Source: Gemmatimonadota bacterium
GTDB lineage: Bacteria; Gemmatimonadota; Gemmatimonadetes; Longimicrobiales; Gaopeijiaceae
NCBI GenBank assembly: GCA_028875075.1
Contig: JAPPGF010000006.1
Location: 1 to 64,000 of the forward strand
Reading direction: 5' to 3'
Length of the DNA: 64,000 bases
How positions within the stretch are numbered: the stretch's first letter is position 1; each line of letters begins with the position of its first letter. This document shows, in pieces, positions 31,134-39,963 of this stretch. Below the pieces are notes generated by a model, which saw only the letters and a list, made by a program, of their open reading frames with translations, ran no database searches and was not told the DNA's origin. The translations under genes and the position numbers were made by a program.

Positions 31134-33720
31134 CACGCCGCCTGCCCGGCGCAAGTGCGATCGCGGCCGCGGCAGCGAGCGCCGCGAGCCCGAGCCCCGA
31201 ACTGATCAGGCCGGCCCCGAGTACTCCGCCGTCGTACCAGAGCACGACGTCGTGCCGGCCGGGACCCACCGGTACGGCCCGCAGGGTGTAGTTGGCCCGC
31301 AGCACCGGCACTTCGACTCCGTCCACGGTGGCTCGCCAGGCGGGGTACCAGTTGTCCGCTACCACGAGCAGGGCGGGAGCCGCCGCCTCGACCTCGAAGC
31401 GTTGCCGGTCGAGTGCGTTCTCGACCCACGTCACGCTCCCTGGATCGGCCTCACCCGACAGCGCCACCGGGGGCGCCTCCGGAAGGACCACCGCGGTGGC
31501 GACCGGGAAGTCCGGAGCCAGGATGCGCCCGAGGGCCTGCTCGTCGCCTACGACCTCGGCCGTCCCCACCAGACGCGCGCGCGGAAGCCCGGGATAGCGG
31601 ATCAGGCTCTGGTAGGTCTGCCCTCCTCCCAGCTGGCTCCGGGCCACCACTTCCACCCCGGAGGGCTCCCCGCCCTGCTGGGCGGTCGGCCAGATGAAGT
31701 ACTTGACGGCCAGGATCCGGAGCACGTTCGGGTGAATCAGGTTGGCGGCGCTTCCGCTCCCGGCCATGCCGATCAGCTCCCGGTAACGGGCGAGGTCGTT
31801 GGGATGGTGGCCGCCCGCGAGCGGGATGCCGAAGGTGGCGGGGCCGACCTCCTGGTCCGCCCCGACCACGTGGACCCGGAAGGGGGGCTCGCTTTCCTTT
31901 CGGCGCACGAGCTCCGCCACGATCGCGCTGGCTTCCGTCACCAGGCGCGGATCGCTCGTACGAATGAACGGCGCGTCCACCCGCCACAGGTCCCCGGCGA
32001 CGAGCAGCGTGAGTCCGGCGACCAGCGCGCTTGCCGGCACGCGACCCTTGGCCGCGGCGAGCGCCAGGCCCGCCGTGACCAGGGCCAACACGACGGCCAC
32101 GAGGAAGCCGCGAACCAGGAACGGCTGCAATGCATCCAGCGCGGCCGACTTGGCGGGCGTGATGTCGCGGTAGACGACTGCCGTCCACGCGTCGTCCAGC
32201 ACCCCCGCCGCCGAGAGAGCGAGCCCGACACCCAGGACGCCCGTCGCGATCCAGAGGAAGCGCGCGAGCCTGCGGACCGCGACCGGGTGCTCGGAAGCCG
32301 GATCCGCGGGAGCCGCCGGCCTGGTCGACGCGCCTGGAGCCCGGGCCGCGAGCCCGATCAGGCGGTCCACGCCGAAGGCCGCCAGGCTGACCGCCGCGAA
32401 CGAGGACAGGAACGAGACCATCGAGGCCGCGCGGAACAGCCTGACGCCGGGAAGGAGAGCGTAGGCGGCGTGCCACACCGGTGTGTGCGCCGCCAGCGCA
32501 TAGAGCAGCGCCAGGACCCCGAGACCGGCGAGGAACAGCCTGAGGCCCCGCCGCCGGGTCTCGAAGAAGGAGATCCCGGCGAGGAGCAGCACCACCACGC
32601 CCACGTACTCGTGATTCAGCTTGAAGAAGTTGCGGCCCCAGTACGTGTTGCTGGCCCAGTCGGCTCCGCCCGCGCTGTTGCCGACGAACTCCGGCACGGC
32701 CAGGGCCACGACCTCCTCGGGGTGGAGGGACCACTGGGCGGCGTATTCCTTGTTTTCCTCGGGCGCCGCCGCGGTCGTCGTCGCGGTGCGCCTGGAGAAC
32801 TCGGTCACGTAGCCGAGCGAAGGCACGAGCTGCACGCCCGCCGTCGCGGCGCCTGCCACCGACGCGGCCAGGAAGACTCCGAAGCGCGTCGCCGCCCGCC
32901 GCGGGCCGGCCCCCGCGGCCGTTCCCTTCCCTTCCGCTCCGGACGGCTCCCCTCGCTCGGCCCGCGCCAGCTGGAGGCAGCGGAATGCGTAGTAGAGCCC
33001 GGCGGCGCCGAACAGGAAGTACGCCATCTGGAAGTGCGTGGTCAGGATCACGAGGGCGACGACGCCCCCGACCCCTGCGTAGGCGAGCAGCGAGCGGCGC
33101 TCGAGCGCACTCCCCCGCCCGCCGGGACCGAACGTGGCCTCCATGGCCCAGAACAGGAGCGGGGTCAGCGCGGTGACGAAGAGCTTCCCGTCATGGCCCG
33201 GATACACGAGGGTGACCATCACGGGGGCGAGCAGCCAGCCGGTCCCGGCGACGAGCGCGGCGCCCCGGGAGACCCCCAGCCGCCGGGTCCAGCCGTACAT
33301 GAAGAGCCCCGCGAAGAAGACGTGGACGACGAGCTTCCACCCGAGCGCCCGGAAGGGCTCCATGACGAGGAGCAGAAGCGCCGTGGGATAGAGCGAGTCG
33401 CCGCCGGAAAGCGCCTCCAGGAACGGCACGCCCCCGAGCAGGTAGGGATTCCAGAGGGGGAAATCCCCCCCGCGCAGGGCCTCCGCGTAGAACTCTCGCG
33501 CCATGTAGCCGAGCGCCAGCGTATCCTGTCCGAACAGCATCCGCCGGGAGAAGACGAAGTCCCCGAAGAGCGCGAGCGTCAGCACCGCGAAGAGCGCGGC
33601 GGGCAGCCAGCCCGGCAGCCTGAGCTCGGTCCCGGACGCTCCCGAGCCGGCGGCCCTGCCCTGTCGCCGACCGCCGCCCGGGTCCCGCCCGCCCCGCCGC
33701 CTCTTCGTTCCCTTCGCCAT
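31117..33720 (-). CDS. YfhO-like polytopic membrane protein, putative lipid-linked-sugar glycosyltransferase
   Basis: 867 residues from ATG 33720 (MAKGTKRRRGG); the frame extends upstream but into the GT4 gene. After a basic cytosolic start, the first loop has the GT-C-like GDFVFSRRMLFGQDTLA and FPLWNPYLLGGVPFLE, then about 12 membrane segments, and a large periplasmic C-terminal domain (PFRVHVVGADQEVGP ... YPGLPRARLVGTAEVV, then ADNWYPAWRATVDGVEVPVLR, as in YfhO) closed by one last membrane segment. YfhO proteins modify cell-wall polymers with sugars; here the partner is probably the neighbouring polyprenol-sugar synthase. The substrate cannot be read from sequence. Confidence 0.85.
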   Translation of the reverse strand: MAKGTKRRRGGRDPGGGRRQGRAAGSGASGTELRLPGWLPAALFAVLTLALFGDFVFSRRMLFGQDTLALGYMAREFYAEALRGGDFPLWNPYLLGGVPFLEALSGGDSLYPTALLLLVMEPFRALGWKLVVHVFFAGLFMYGWTRRLGVSRGAALVAGTGWLLAPVMVTLVYPGHDGKLFVTALTPLLFWAMEATFGPGGRGSALERRSLLAYAGVGGVVALVILTTHFQMAYFLFGAAGLYYAFRCLQLARAERGEPSGAEGKGTAAGAGPRRAATRFGVFLAASVAGAATAGVQLVPSLGYVTEFSRRTATTTAAAPEENKEYAAQWSLHPEEVVALAVPEFVGNSAGGADWASNTYWGRNFFKLNHEYVGVVVLLLAGISFFETRRRGLRLFLAGLGVLALLYALAAHTPVWHAAYALLPGVRLFRAASMVSFLSSFAAVSLAAFGVDRLIGLAARAPGASTRPAAPADPASEHPVAVRRLARFLWIATGVLGVGLALSAAGVLDDAWTAVVYRDITPAKSAALDALQPFLVRGFLVAVVLALVTAGLALAAAKGRVPASALVAGLTLLVAGDLWRVDAPFIRTSDPRLVTEASAIVAELVRRKESEPPFRVHVVGADQEVGPATFGIPLAGGHHPNDLARYRELIGMAGSGSAANLIHPNVLRILAVKYFIWPTAQQGGEPSGVEVVARSQLGGGQTYQSLIRYPGLPRARLVGTAEVVGDEQALGRILAPDFPVATAVVLPEAPPVALSGEADPGSVTWVENALDRQRFEVEAAAPALLVVADNWYPAWRATVDGVEVPVLRANYTLRAVPVGPGRHDVVLWYDGGVLGAGLISSGLGLAALAAAAAIALAPGRRRDAEPG

Positions 33721-33722
33721 GC

Positions 33723-34847
33723 CTATCCGATCCCCGCGGGGTTCCCGCGGCGCGCGATGAGCTTCCGATATACCTCCAGATGCCGCTCCGCCAGTCGATC
33801 GTTGGACCACCGCTCGACCACGCGGGCGCGGGCCCGGCGCCCCAGCTGCTCCAGCCGCCCCGACTCGAGCAGTTGGGCGACCGCGGCGGCCAGCCCCTCG
33901 GGATCGGCCGGCTCGAAGAGGGCGCCCACCTGCTCGTCGACGATCTCGGGCAGTCCGCCCACGCGCGAGGCCGCGACCGGGAGCTCGCACGCCATCGCCT
34001 CAAGCGCCGCCACCGAAGTGGCCTCCATCAGCGACGGAAAGACCGCCAAGTCACCCGAGGACAGCAGCTCCGGCATCTCCGCGTTCGGCCGCTTGCCCAG
34101 GAACGTGAGCCGGTCGGCCACGCCCAGCTCACGCGCCAGCGCCTCCAAGCGGCCGCGCTCCGGACCGTCGCCGATCAGGACGGCCTCGGCGTCGACGCGG
34201 GCGACAATGTAGGGCATCGCGCGCACGAGGTACTCCACTCCGTTCTTCCGGAAGAGCCTGCGCGGCACCAGCAGGCGCCAGCGCCCGGCGGGCGGGAGGC
34301 GAGGATCCGTGCGCTGGAAGAGCGACGTCTCGACACCGTTGGTGAGCGCCTCCACGCGCACCCCCGGCGCCAGGCGCTCGGCCACCCGGGCGATCTCCGA
34401 ACTCGCGGCCAGGGCATGATCGGACGCGCGCACGAAGCGGCTCAGGACCGGCCGCCACAGCGGTCGTCGCGCGCGGCTGAGGAAGTGCGACGTGTGAAAG
34501 GTCGTGACCACGGGAGCCCCGGTGCGCGTGCGCGCCACCAGCGCGGGCGGCACGGACGCGATGTCCTGCGCGTGGAGCACGTCCGCGTCCCGGGCGCGCG
34601 CGAGGTAGCGCGGCACGGAGCCCAGCGCGTGCAGCGCCCAGCCGGGCGGATTGCGGCCGGGAAGCCGGGTGCGCCAGACGGAGACGCCCTCCATCACTTC
34701 GTGCGCGGGAAGCCCGGGAAGCGAGCGCGACGTGACGATCTCGACCGCATGGCCCCGGGCGGCCAGGGCACGGCACAGGTAGTAGACGTGACTCTCCAGC
34801 CCCCCGACCTCGGGCGGGAAGTACACGCAGTGCATCAGGATCTTCAC
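33723..34847 (-). CDS. Glycosyltransferase family 4
   Basis: 374 residues, cytosolic, GT-B fold. N-terminal MKILMHCVYFPPEVGGLESH and YYLCRALAARGHAVEIVTS are typical of GT4. The donor-binding half has LVPRRLFRKNGVEYLVRAMP, the block LIGDGPERGRLEALA, VTFLGKRPNAEMPELL-like text and the EX7E motif in PSLMEATSVAALEAMACELP. It ends two bases before the YfhO-like gene and overlaps the epimerase gene by four bases (ATGA). It probably adds one sugar to a lipid-linked glycan; specificity unknown. Confidence 0.92.
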   Translation of the reverse strand: MKILMHCVYFPPEVGGLESHVYYLCRALAARGHAVEIVTSRSLPGLPAHEVMEGVSVWRTRLPGRNPPGWALHALGSVPRYLARARDADVLHAQDIASVPPALVARTRTGAPVVTTFHTSHFLSRARRPLWRPVLSRFVRASDHALAASSEIARVAERLAPGVRVEALTNGVETSLFQRTDPRLPPAGRWRLLVPRRLFRKNGVEYLVRAMPYIVARVDAEAVLIGDGPERGRLEALARELGVADRLTFLGKRPNAEMPELLSSGDLAVFPSLMEATSVAALEAMACELPVAASRVGGLPEIVDEQVGALFEPADPEGLAAAVAQLLESGRLEQLGRRARARVVERWSNDRLAERHLEVYRKLIARRGNPAGIG

Positions 34848-36010
34848 GCCATCCGAGCGCCGGCAGGGGCGAGGTCGCGGGTGCGTCGCGCCGCGCCCGT
34901 CAGGTCCGCGATCACGATGTCCGCGACGCGCTCGCCCGCCCGGCCGTCTCCGTACGGGTTGGCGCCGGTGGCGTTCCAGCTCCCCTCGAGCACCGAGCGG
35001 GCACGGCCGAGTATCCGCTCCGGGTCGGTGCCCACGAGCTCCGCCACGCCGGCCTCGATCCCTTCGGGACGTTCCGTCACCTCCCGCATCACCAGGACGG
35101 GCGTGGCAAAGGTCGGCGCCTCCTCCTGGATCCCGCCCGAGTCGGTGAGGACGAGCGCGGCGTGCCGGAGCGCCGCGACCAGGTCGAGGTAGCCCACCGG
35201 GTCGGTCAGCCGGATGCGCGGATGATCTGCGAGCAGCTCCTGCGCCACCGATCGGACGCTCGGGTTCGGATGCACCGGGTAGACGATGACGATGTCGTCG
35301 TGCTCGTCCGCGAGCGTGCGCACCGCGCCCAGCGCCCGGCGCAGCGGAGTGCCGAACGACTCACGGCGGTGCGCGGTCACGAGCACGAGCCGCCGCTCCT
35401 CGCGAAGCGCGGAGGCGAGCTCCGGGTCCTCGACCGCGTGCGGTACGTCGGCAGCGCAGAGCAGCGCGTCGACCACCGTGTTGCCCGTCACATGGATGCC
35501 CGTCCTCGGCACGCCCTCGGCCTCGAGGTTGGCGGCCGCGCCACCCGTGGGAGCGAAGTGCCAGTCCGACGCGGCGTCCGAGATCCTCCGGAAGAGCTCC
35601 TCCGGGAACGGCGCCCACTTGTCGTGGGAGCGGAGCCCAGCCTCCACGTGGCCGACCTGCACGCGCTCGAAGTGCGCGACGAGCGCGCCGAAGCACACCG
35701 TGGCGGTGTCTCCCTGGACCAGCATCGCGTCCGGCCTCGAGTCCTCGACCACGCGGCGCAGGCCGCTCAGGCAGCCGTGGGCGACGTCGTAGAGGCTCTG
35801 GTTCTCGCTCATGATGCCGAGATCGTAGTCGGGATCGAGCCCGAACGTCTCGAGAGCCTGGTCCACGAGCGTCGTGTGCTGCCCCGTGAGCACGACCCGC
35901 AGCTCGACCTCGTCGGCGCGAGCCCTGAGGGCGTCGACGACCGGCGCCATCTTGATCGCTTCCGGTCGGGTGCCGACGACCGCGAGGACGCGCGCGCTTG
36001 CGGATGTCAC
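34844..36010 (-). CDS. wecB: UDP-N-acetylglucosamine 2-epimerase (non-hydrolysing)
   Basis: 388 residues. Interconverts UDP-GlcNAc and UDP-ManNAc for envelope polysaccharides. Family motifs are complete: VVGTRPEAIKMAPVVDALR, then VLTGQH, VQGDTATVCFGALVAHFERV, HVEAGLRS, the block PFPEELFRRISDAASDWHFAP, GNTVVDAL, LVTAHRRESFG, YPVHPNPSVR, LTDSGGIQEEAP, VLVMREVTERPEG, and GANPYGDGRAGERV at the end. The catalytic Asp, Glu and His of the family lie in these blocks. It overlaps the GT4 gene, and 33 bases separate it from the upstream GT2. Confidence 0.96.
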   Translation of the reverse strand: MTSASARVLAVVGTRPEAIKMAPVVDALRARADEVELRVVLTGQHTTLVDQALETFGLDPDYDLGIMSENQSLYDVAHGCLSGLRRVVEDSRPDAMLVQGDTATVCFGALVAHFERVQVGHVEAGLRSHDKWAPFPEELFRRISDAASDWHFAPTGGAAANLEAEGVPRTGIHVTGNTVVDALLCAADVPHAVEDPELASALREERRLVLVTAHRRESFGTPLRRALGAVRTLADEHDDIVIVYPVHPNPSVRSVAQELLADHPRIRLTDPVGYLDLVAALRHAALVLTDSGGIQEEAPTFATPVLVMREVTERPEGIEAGVAELVGTDPERILGRARSVLEGSWNATGANPYGDGRAGERVADIVIADLTGAARRTRDLAPAGARMA

Positions 36011-36043
36011 GGGCCGGGCGCCCCGGAAGCTCCCGCCAGTGGC

Positions 36044-37099
36044 TCAGTTCCCACCTGAAGAGTCCGGGAAGCGGTTCTTCAAGGCCTCGAGCTCGGCTCG
36101 CAGTTGCGCGATCAGCTCCGCCAGAAGACCGATGCCCAACAGCAGGAACCCGACCGTCTCGAGCAGGATCACGAGGTACAGGAGCGGACGGAAGCCCAGC
36201 CCCTCGACGAAGCGCAGCCAGAACGCCAGCAGGCCCACCAGGACGCCGGCCGCGATCAGGGCGGCCCCGGCCCCTCCGAAGAGCAGCAGCGGCTTGTGGG
36301 AGAACATCAGCATGAAGCCGACCGACGTCAGGTCCAGGAACCCGGAGAAGATCCGCAAGGGTCCCTGGTATTTCGAGACGCCCGCCCGGCGCGGGTAGAG
36401 CGTGATGTCGATCTCCGTGACCGACCAGCCGCGCGCGTGCGCCAGCACGACGAAGAAACGGTGCCAGTCGCGCCGCAGGTGGATCTCCCCGAGAATGCTC
36501 CGACGGAACGCCTTCATGGAGTTGAGGTCGGAGACGGGCACCTTGAATACGCGGCGCGAGACCCGGTTGTAGACGCTGGACACGACGGCCTTGTCGTAGG
36601 CACCGATCTTGCGTCCGGTCACGATGTCCCAGCCATCCTGGAGCTCCGCCAGGAAGCGCGGGATCTCGTCCGGCATGTGCTGGAGATCGGCGTCGAAGAG
36701 GATCAGCCACTCGCGCTCCGTCCGTCCGGCCGCGGTGAGCAGCGCGCTGGTCTTCCCCTCGTTGGTCCGGTGCCGCAGCACGCGAAGCCGGTTCCAGCCC
36801 GCCGACTCACGCTCGATCAGCTCCGCGGTCCCGTCGCTCGATCCGTCGTCCACCACGAGGATCTCGCCCTCCAGCCCGTACTCCTGCCAGGCACGCCTGA
36901 GCTCGGCCACGAGAGCCTCGGCCATCGGTGCCTCGTTGAACGCGGGCACCACGAGGGCGAAGTCCCGCCGCGTGGCGGGAGAGAGCTCTTGCGCCGCCGC
37001 GTGCGCGTCCGAGCGGACGGAGGGATCTGAAGGCATGTCTGCAACCGCCTGCTCGGAGGGCGGCAAGGTCGGCGAGGGTCGGGGTCGGTCGGACGCCAT
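36044..37099 (-). CDS. Membrane-anchored GT2 glycosyltransferase
   Basis: 351 residues. A GT2 domain (residues about 45-265: ALVVPAFNEAPMAEALVAEL, then ILVVDDGSSDGTAELIERES, WLILFDADLQHMPDEIPRFL with the DxD, DIVTGRKIGAYDKAVVSSVYN, then SDLNSMKAFRRSIL) is followed by two C-terminal membrane segments (LLLFGGAGAALIAAGVLVGLLAFWL and PLLYLVILLETVGFLLLGIGLLAEL), the ArnC/GtrB layout. A Pro-rich N-terminus of about 40 residues precedes it. Such enzymes make polyprenyl-phosphate sugars at the cytosolic face. It is the first gene of the seven-gene minus-strand glycan operon. Confidence 0.9.
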   Translation of the reverse strand: MASDRPRPSPTLPPSEQAVADMPSDPSVRSDAHAAAQELSPATRRDFALVVPAFNEAPMAEALVAELRRAWQEYGLEGEILVVDDGSSDGTAELIERESAGWNRLRVLRHRTNEGKTSALLTAAGRTEREWLILFDADLQHMPDEIPRFLAELQDGWDIVTGRKIGAYDKAVVSSVYNRVSRRVFKVPVSDLNSMKAFRRSILGEIHLRRDWHRFFVVLAHARGWSVTEIDITLYPRRAGVSKYQGPLRIFSGFLDLTSVGFMLMFSHKPLLLFGGAGAALIAAGVLVGLLAFWLRFVEGLGFRPLLYLVILLETVGFLLLGIGLLAELIAQLRAELEALKNRFPDSSGGN

Positions 37100-37209
37100 G
37101 GCGAGAAGATAGGCCCGGGCCCGGGGGCTTCCAAGGAACGGGGGCGACGACGAGCGGAAGGCGGGCCCCTGCGCCGGACCGTTACGGCAGGGGCCAGTCC
37201 TCCAACGGG

Positions 37210-38733
37210 TTAGACGCGCCTGCGCATGCGCGCCGGGAGTATGCCCAGCTGATCGCGGTACTTGGCGACGGTTCTCCGGGCTATCCGCACGCCGTCGGAC
37301 TCCAAGAGCTCGACGATGGCCTTGTCGGTCAGCGGGCGGCTCGGGTCTTCGCCGTCCACCAGCCTCTCGATCTTGGCCCGCACGCCCCGCGCGCTGATGT
37401 CTTCGCCGCTCCTCGTCGAAAGCCCTGAGGAGAAGAAGAACTTGAGCGGGTAGACCCCGCGCGGTGTCTGGCAGAATTTCTCGTTGGTCACCCGCGACAC
37501 CGTCGATTCGTGCATGTCGATGTGGTCGGCGACCTCGCGTAGCGTGAGCGGCCTGAGGTGCTGCACGCCCTTCTCGAAGAAGTCCCGCTGCCGCTCGCCG
37601 ATGAAGTTCATGACCTTGAGCATCGTCTGACGGCGCTGCTCGACGGCCTGGATCATCCAGTTCGCCGAGCTCAGTTTCGAGGAGATGAACTCCTTGTTCT
37701 CGCCCTTGAACTTGTTCCTGTCTCGGGCGACCTCCACATAGGCCCGAGACAGTCGCAGCCGGGGTAGGCTCGTGTCGTTGACGAACACCATGTACTCCCC
37801 GTCGATCTTGTCCACTACCAGGTCAGGGATGATGTAGTCCTCACGTCGCGGCGCGTACTTGAGGCCCGGCTTGGGCTCGAGGCGCGCGATCTCGTCGGCG
37901 GCGTCCTGAACCTCGCGGGCCGTGACTCCCAGCGACTTCTGGATGTCCAGCCAGCGGTGCTGGATCAACTCGTCGAAGTGCTCGCGCACGAGCCGGTCCG
38001 CCAACGACCCGTCGAGTGCGCGGTGTCGCAGCTGCAGCAGGATGCACTCGCGCAGATCGCGCGCGGCCACTCCGGGGGGATCGAACTGTTGGAGGAGGCC
38101 GAGCATGTGGTCGGCCTCCCCCAGCTCGTAGGGGCGAAACTCCCCCTCGATCTCCTCGAGAAATAGCCCGCGCTCCTCCACCTCCAGCTCCTGCACGTGC
38201 CCGCGGGCCACCTGCTTGAGCTCGGCGAGCCAGCCGTTGGCCCCGGCCACCACCACCTCGAGGCTGCACGAGAGCCTGCCGTCGTCATCGATGTTGCCGA
38301 TTATCTCCTCGCCCAAGCGGACTTGGCGCTCCGACAGATCGAGCAGCCGGAGCTGCCCGGCCAGGTGGTCGGCCAGGTCGTTCGCCTCCACCACGGGCGG
38401 CTGGTAGAACTCGCGCTCCTCGTAGCCGGGCCGGTGCCCGCCCCCGTTGAGGCCGTCCAGCAGGATGTCCTCCCAGTCGAGCTCCTCCTCGGCCTCGTTC
38501 TCCTCCTCCGCGGAAGCCTGGTCGTCCTCGAGCTCCGCCTCCGGCTCGGCATCCGCTTCGGTAAGCTCGAGGAACGGATTCTCGGCCAACTCCTGCTTCA
38601 GGCGCTGCTGCAGGTCCAGCAGGGGCATGTAGAGCAGCTCCATCGCCTGGTACAGGCGAGGGCCGATCTTGGCGTCCTGCCTCAGCTGCTGGCTCTGATG
38701 GAGCTTGGCGCCGAGCCGGCTCATCGAGGGCAC
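37210..38733 (-). CDS. rpoN: RNA polymerase sigma-54 factor
   Basis: 507 residues, full length. Region I (KLHQSQQLRQDAKIGPRLYQ, then AMELLYMPLLDLQQRLKQEL) is Gln/Leu-rich as needed for activator response. Region II is very acidic (residues 60-95). The core-binding domain holds GNIDDDGRLS, FDPPGVAARDLRECILLQL and RLEPKPGLKY. The HTH has REVADHIDMHESTVSRVTNEK, and the RpoN box is ARRTVAKYRDQL near residue 485. It follows lptB by six bases in the LPS operon, an order widely conserved (lptB-rpoN). Dependent promoters (GG-N10-GC) were not searched systematically. Confidence 0.97.
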   Translation of the reverse strand: MPSMSRLGAKLHQSQQLRQDAKIGPRLYQAMELLYMPLLDLQQRLKQELAENPFLELTEADAEPEAELEDDQASAEEENEAEEELDWEDILLDGLNGGGHRPGYEEREFYQPPVVEANDLADHLAGQLRLLDLSERQVRLGEEIIGNIDDDGRLSCSLEVVVAGANGWLAELKQVARGHVQELEVEERGLFLEEIEGEFRPYELGEADHMLGLLQQFDPPGVAARDLRECILLQLRHRALDGSLADRLVREHFDELIQHRWLDIQKSLGVTAREVQDAADEIARLEPKPGLKYAPRREDYIIPDLVVDKIDGEYMVFVNDTSLPRLRLSRAYVEVARDRNKFKGENKEFISSKLSSANWMIQAVEQRRQTMLKVMNFIGERQRDFFEKGVQHLRPLTLREVADHIDMHESTVSRVTNEKFCQTPRGVYPLKFFFSSGLSTRSGEDISARGVRAKIERLVDGEDPSRPLTDKAIVELLESDGVRIARRTVAKYRDQLGILPARMRRRV

Positions 38734-38739
38734 GGGCCG

Positions 38740-39963
38740 TCAGGTTATCGCCGCCGCGGCTGGCGGGCGCTCAAAGCGCCGGCGCATCCGAGCGGTGAGG
38801 GTGGGCCCCAGGTAGATCTCCGCGACCTCGTCGCTCCACACGAGCTCGGACACCGAGCCGGAGACCCGGATGCCGCCCTCGTACATGATGTAGGCGCGAT
38901 CCACGATCTCGAGCGTCTGCTCGACGCTGTGGTCCGAGATCACCACGCCGATTCCGCGCCGCTTGAGCTCGCCCACGATGTGCTGGATATCGCCGACGGC
39001 GATCGGATCGATCCCGGCGAACGGCTCGTCGAGAAGAAGGAACTTCGGCCGCTGCACCAGCGCCCGCGTGATCTCCAGTCGGCGGCGCTCACCGCCCGAC
39101 AGGGAGTACGCCTTGCTCTTGCTCAGGTGCGCTATCGAAAGCTCGTTGAGCAGCTCCTCCAGCCGCCGCCGCTCCTCCTGCTTGGGCAGCCGGAGGGTCT
39201 CGAGGATCGCCCGTACGTTCTCCTCCACCGTCAGCTTACGGAAGATCGAGGGCTCCTGCGCCAGGTAGCCGACGCCCATGCGCGCCCGCCGGTACATGGG
39301 CATTTCCGTGATCTCGGCCTCGTCCAGGTAGACCCGGCCGGCGTTGGGCGAGATGAGCCCTACGATCATGTAGAAGGTGGTCGTCTTTCCCGCCCCGTTG
39401 GGACCCAGCAGCCCGACCGTCTCGCCCTGGGAAACCGAGATGGCGACGTCGTCGACCACCTTGCGCCTGCGGTAGATCTTCACCAGCCCCTCCGCGCGCA
39501 GGCGGCTTCCCTCCGGGCGGGAGACGGATCCGCGTGCGGCCGCCGAGCTGGCCGATCCCCGCTCCTGCAGAGCCCGTACCAGCCCGCGGAGCTCCTCGCC
39601 GACGCCATGATCCCCGGAACGGATCTCTTCCCAGAGGGCCGGCTCGATCCGGACACGCTCCCATCCCTCGTGGTAAGGTTCGCGGCGCGCGATGCCCGCC
39701 GCCTCGAGGCGCCCCAGCACGTGCTCGTCGATGTAGGCCGCCGTCAGCTCGCTCTCCGTGGAGGCCATGGGGAAGCCGGAGCTCTCGCGCTGCCCGAGCT
39801 CCGCGTAGCTCTCCCGCACGGAGGCGAGCCATACGCCTCGCTCGGCGCTTCCCCCTTCGTCGGCGCGCCGCACGAGTTCGGCTGCCGCGACCGCCACGGA
39901 CAGATCGTGCGGGCTGAGCCCGCCGACCCACTCGACCAACTCCCGGCGGGTCACGCCGGCCAC
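38740..39963 (-). CDS. lptB: LPS export ABC transporter ATPase LptB with N-terminal extension
   Basis: 407 residues against about 240 usual. The ATPase begins near residue 153: [19 protein letters not shown], Walker [10 protein letters not shown] (187-195), Q-loop [17 protein letters not shown], signature [12 protein letters not shown], Walker [14 protein letters not shown] and the switch His in ISDHSV. These are LptB-specific. LptB drives LPS transport with LptFG and LptC. Residues 1-150 ([20 protein letters not shown] ... [20 protein letters not shown]) form an extra helical, winged-helix-like domain I do not recognise. The start ATG 39963 overlaps the OstA-like gene by 13 bases; a later start would leave about 450 bases empty inside a packed operon, so the extension looks real. 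Confidence 0.92.
   Translation of the reverse strand: MAGVTRRELVEWVGGLSPHDLSVAVAAAELVRRADEGGSAERGVWLASVRESYAELGQRESSGFPMASTESELTAAYIDEHVLGRLEAAGIARREPYHEGWERVRIEPALWEEIRSGDHGVGEELRGLVRALQERGSASSAAARGSVSRPEGSRLRAEGLVKIYRRRKVVDDVAISVSQGETVGLLGPNGAGKTTTFYMIVGLISPNAGRVYLDEAEITEMPMYRRARMGVGYLAQEPSIFRKLTVEENVRAILETLRLPKQEERRRLEELLNELSIAHLSKSKAYSLSGGERRRLEITRALVQRPKFLLLDEPFAGIDPIAVGDIQHIVGELKRRGIGVVISDHSVEQTLEIVDRAYIMYEGGIRVSGSVSELVWSDEVAEIYLGPTLTARMRRRFERPPAAAAIT

Noticed and set aside
30964-34212. A 1082-codon open frame on the plus strand
   Set aside because: It lies opposite the flippase, YfhO-like and GT4 genes, whose protein families are clear. Its translation is Arg/Gly/Pro-rich without domains: a shadow frame of high-G+C DNA.
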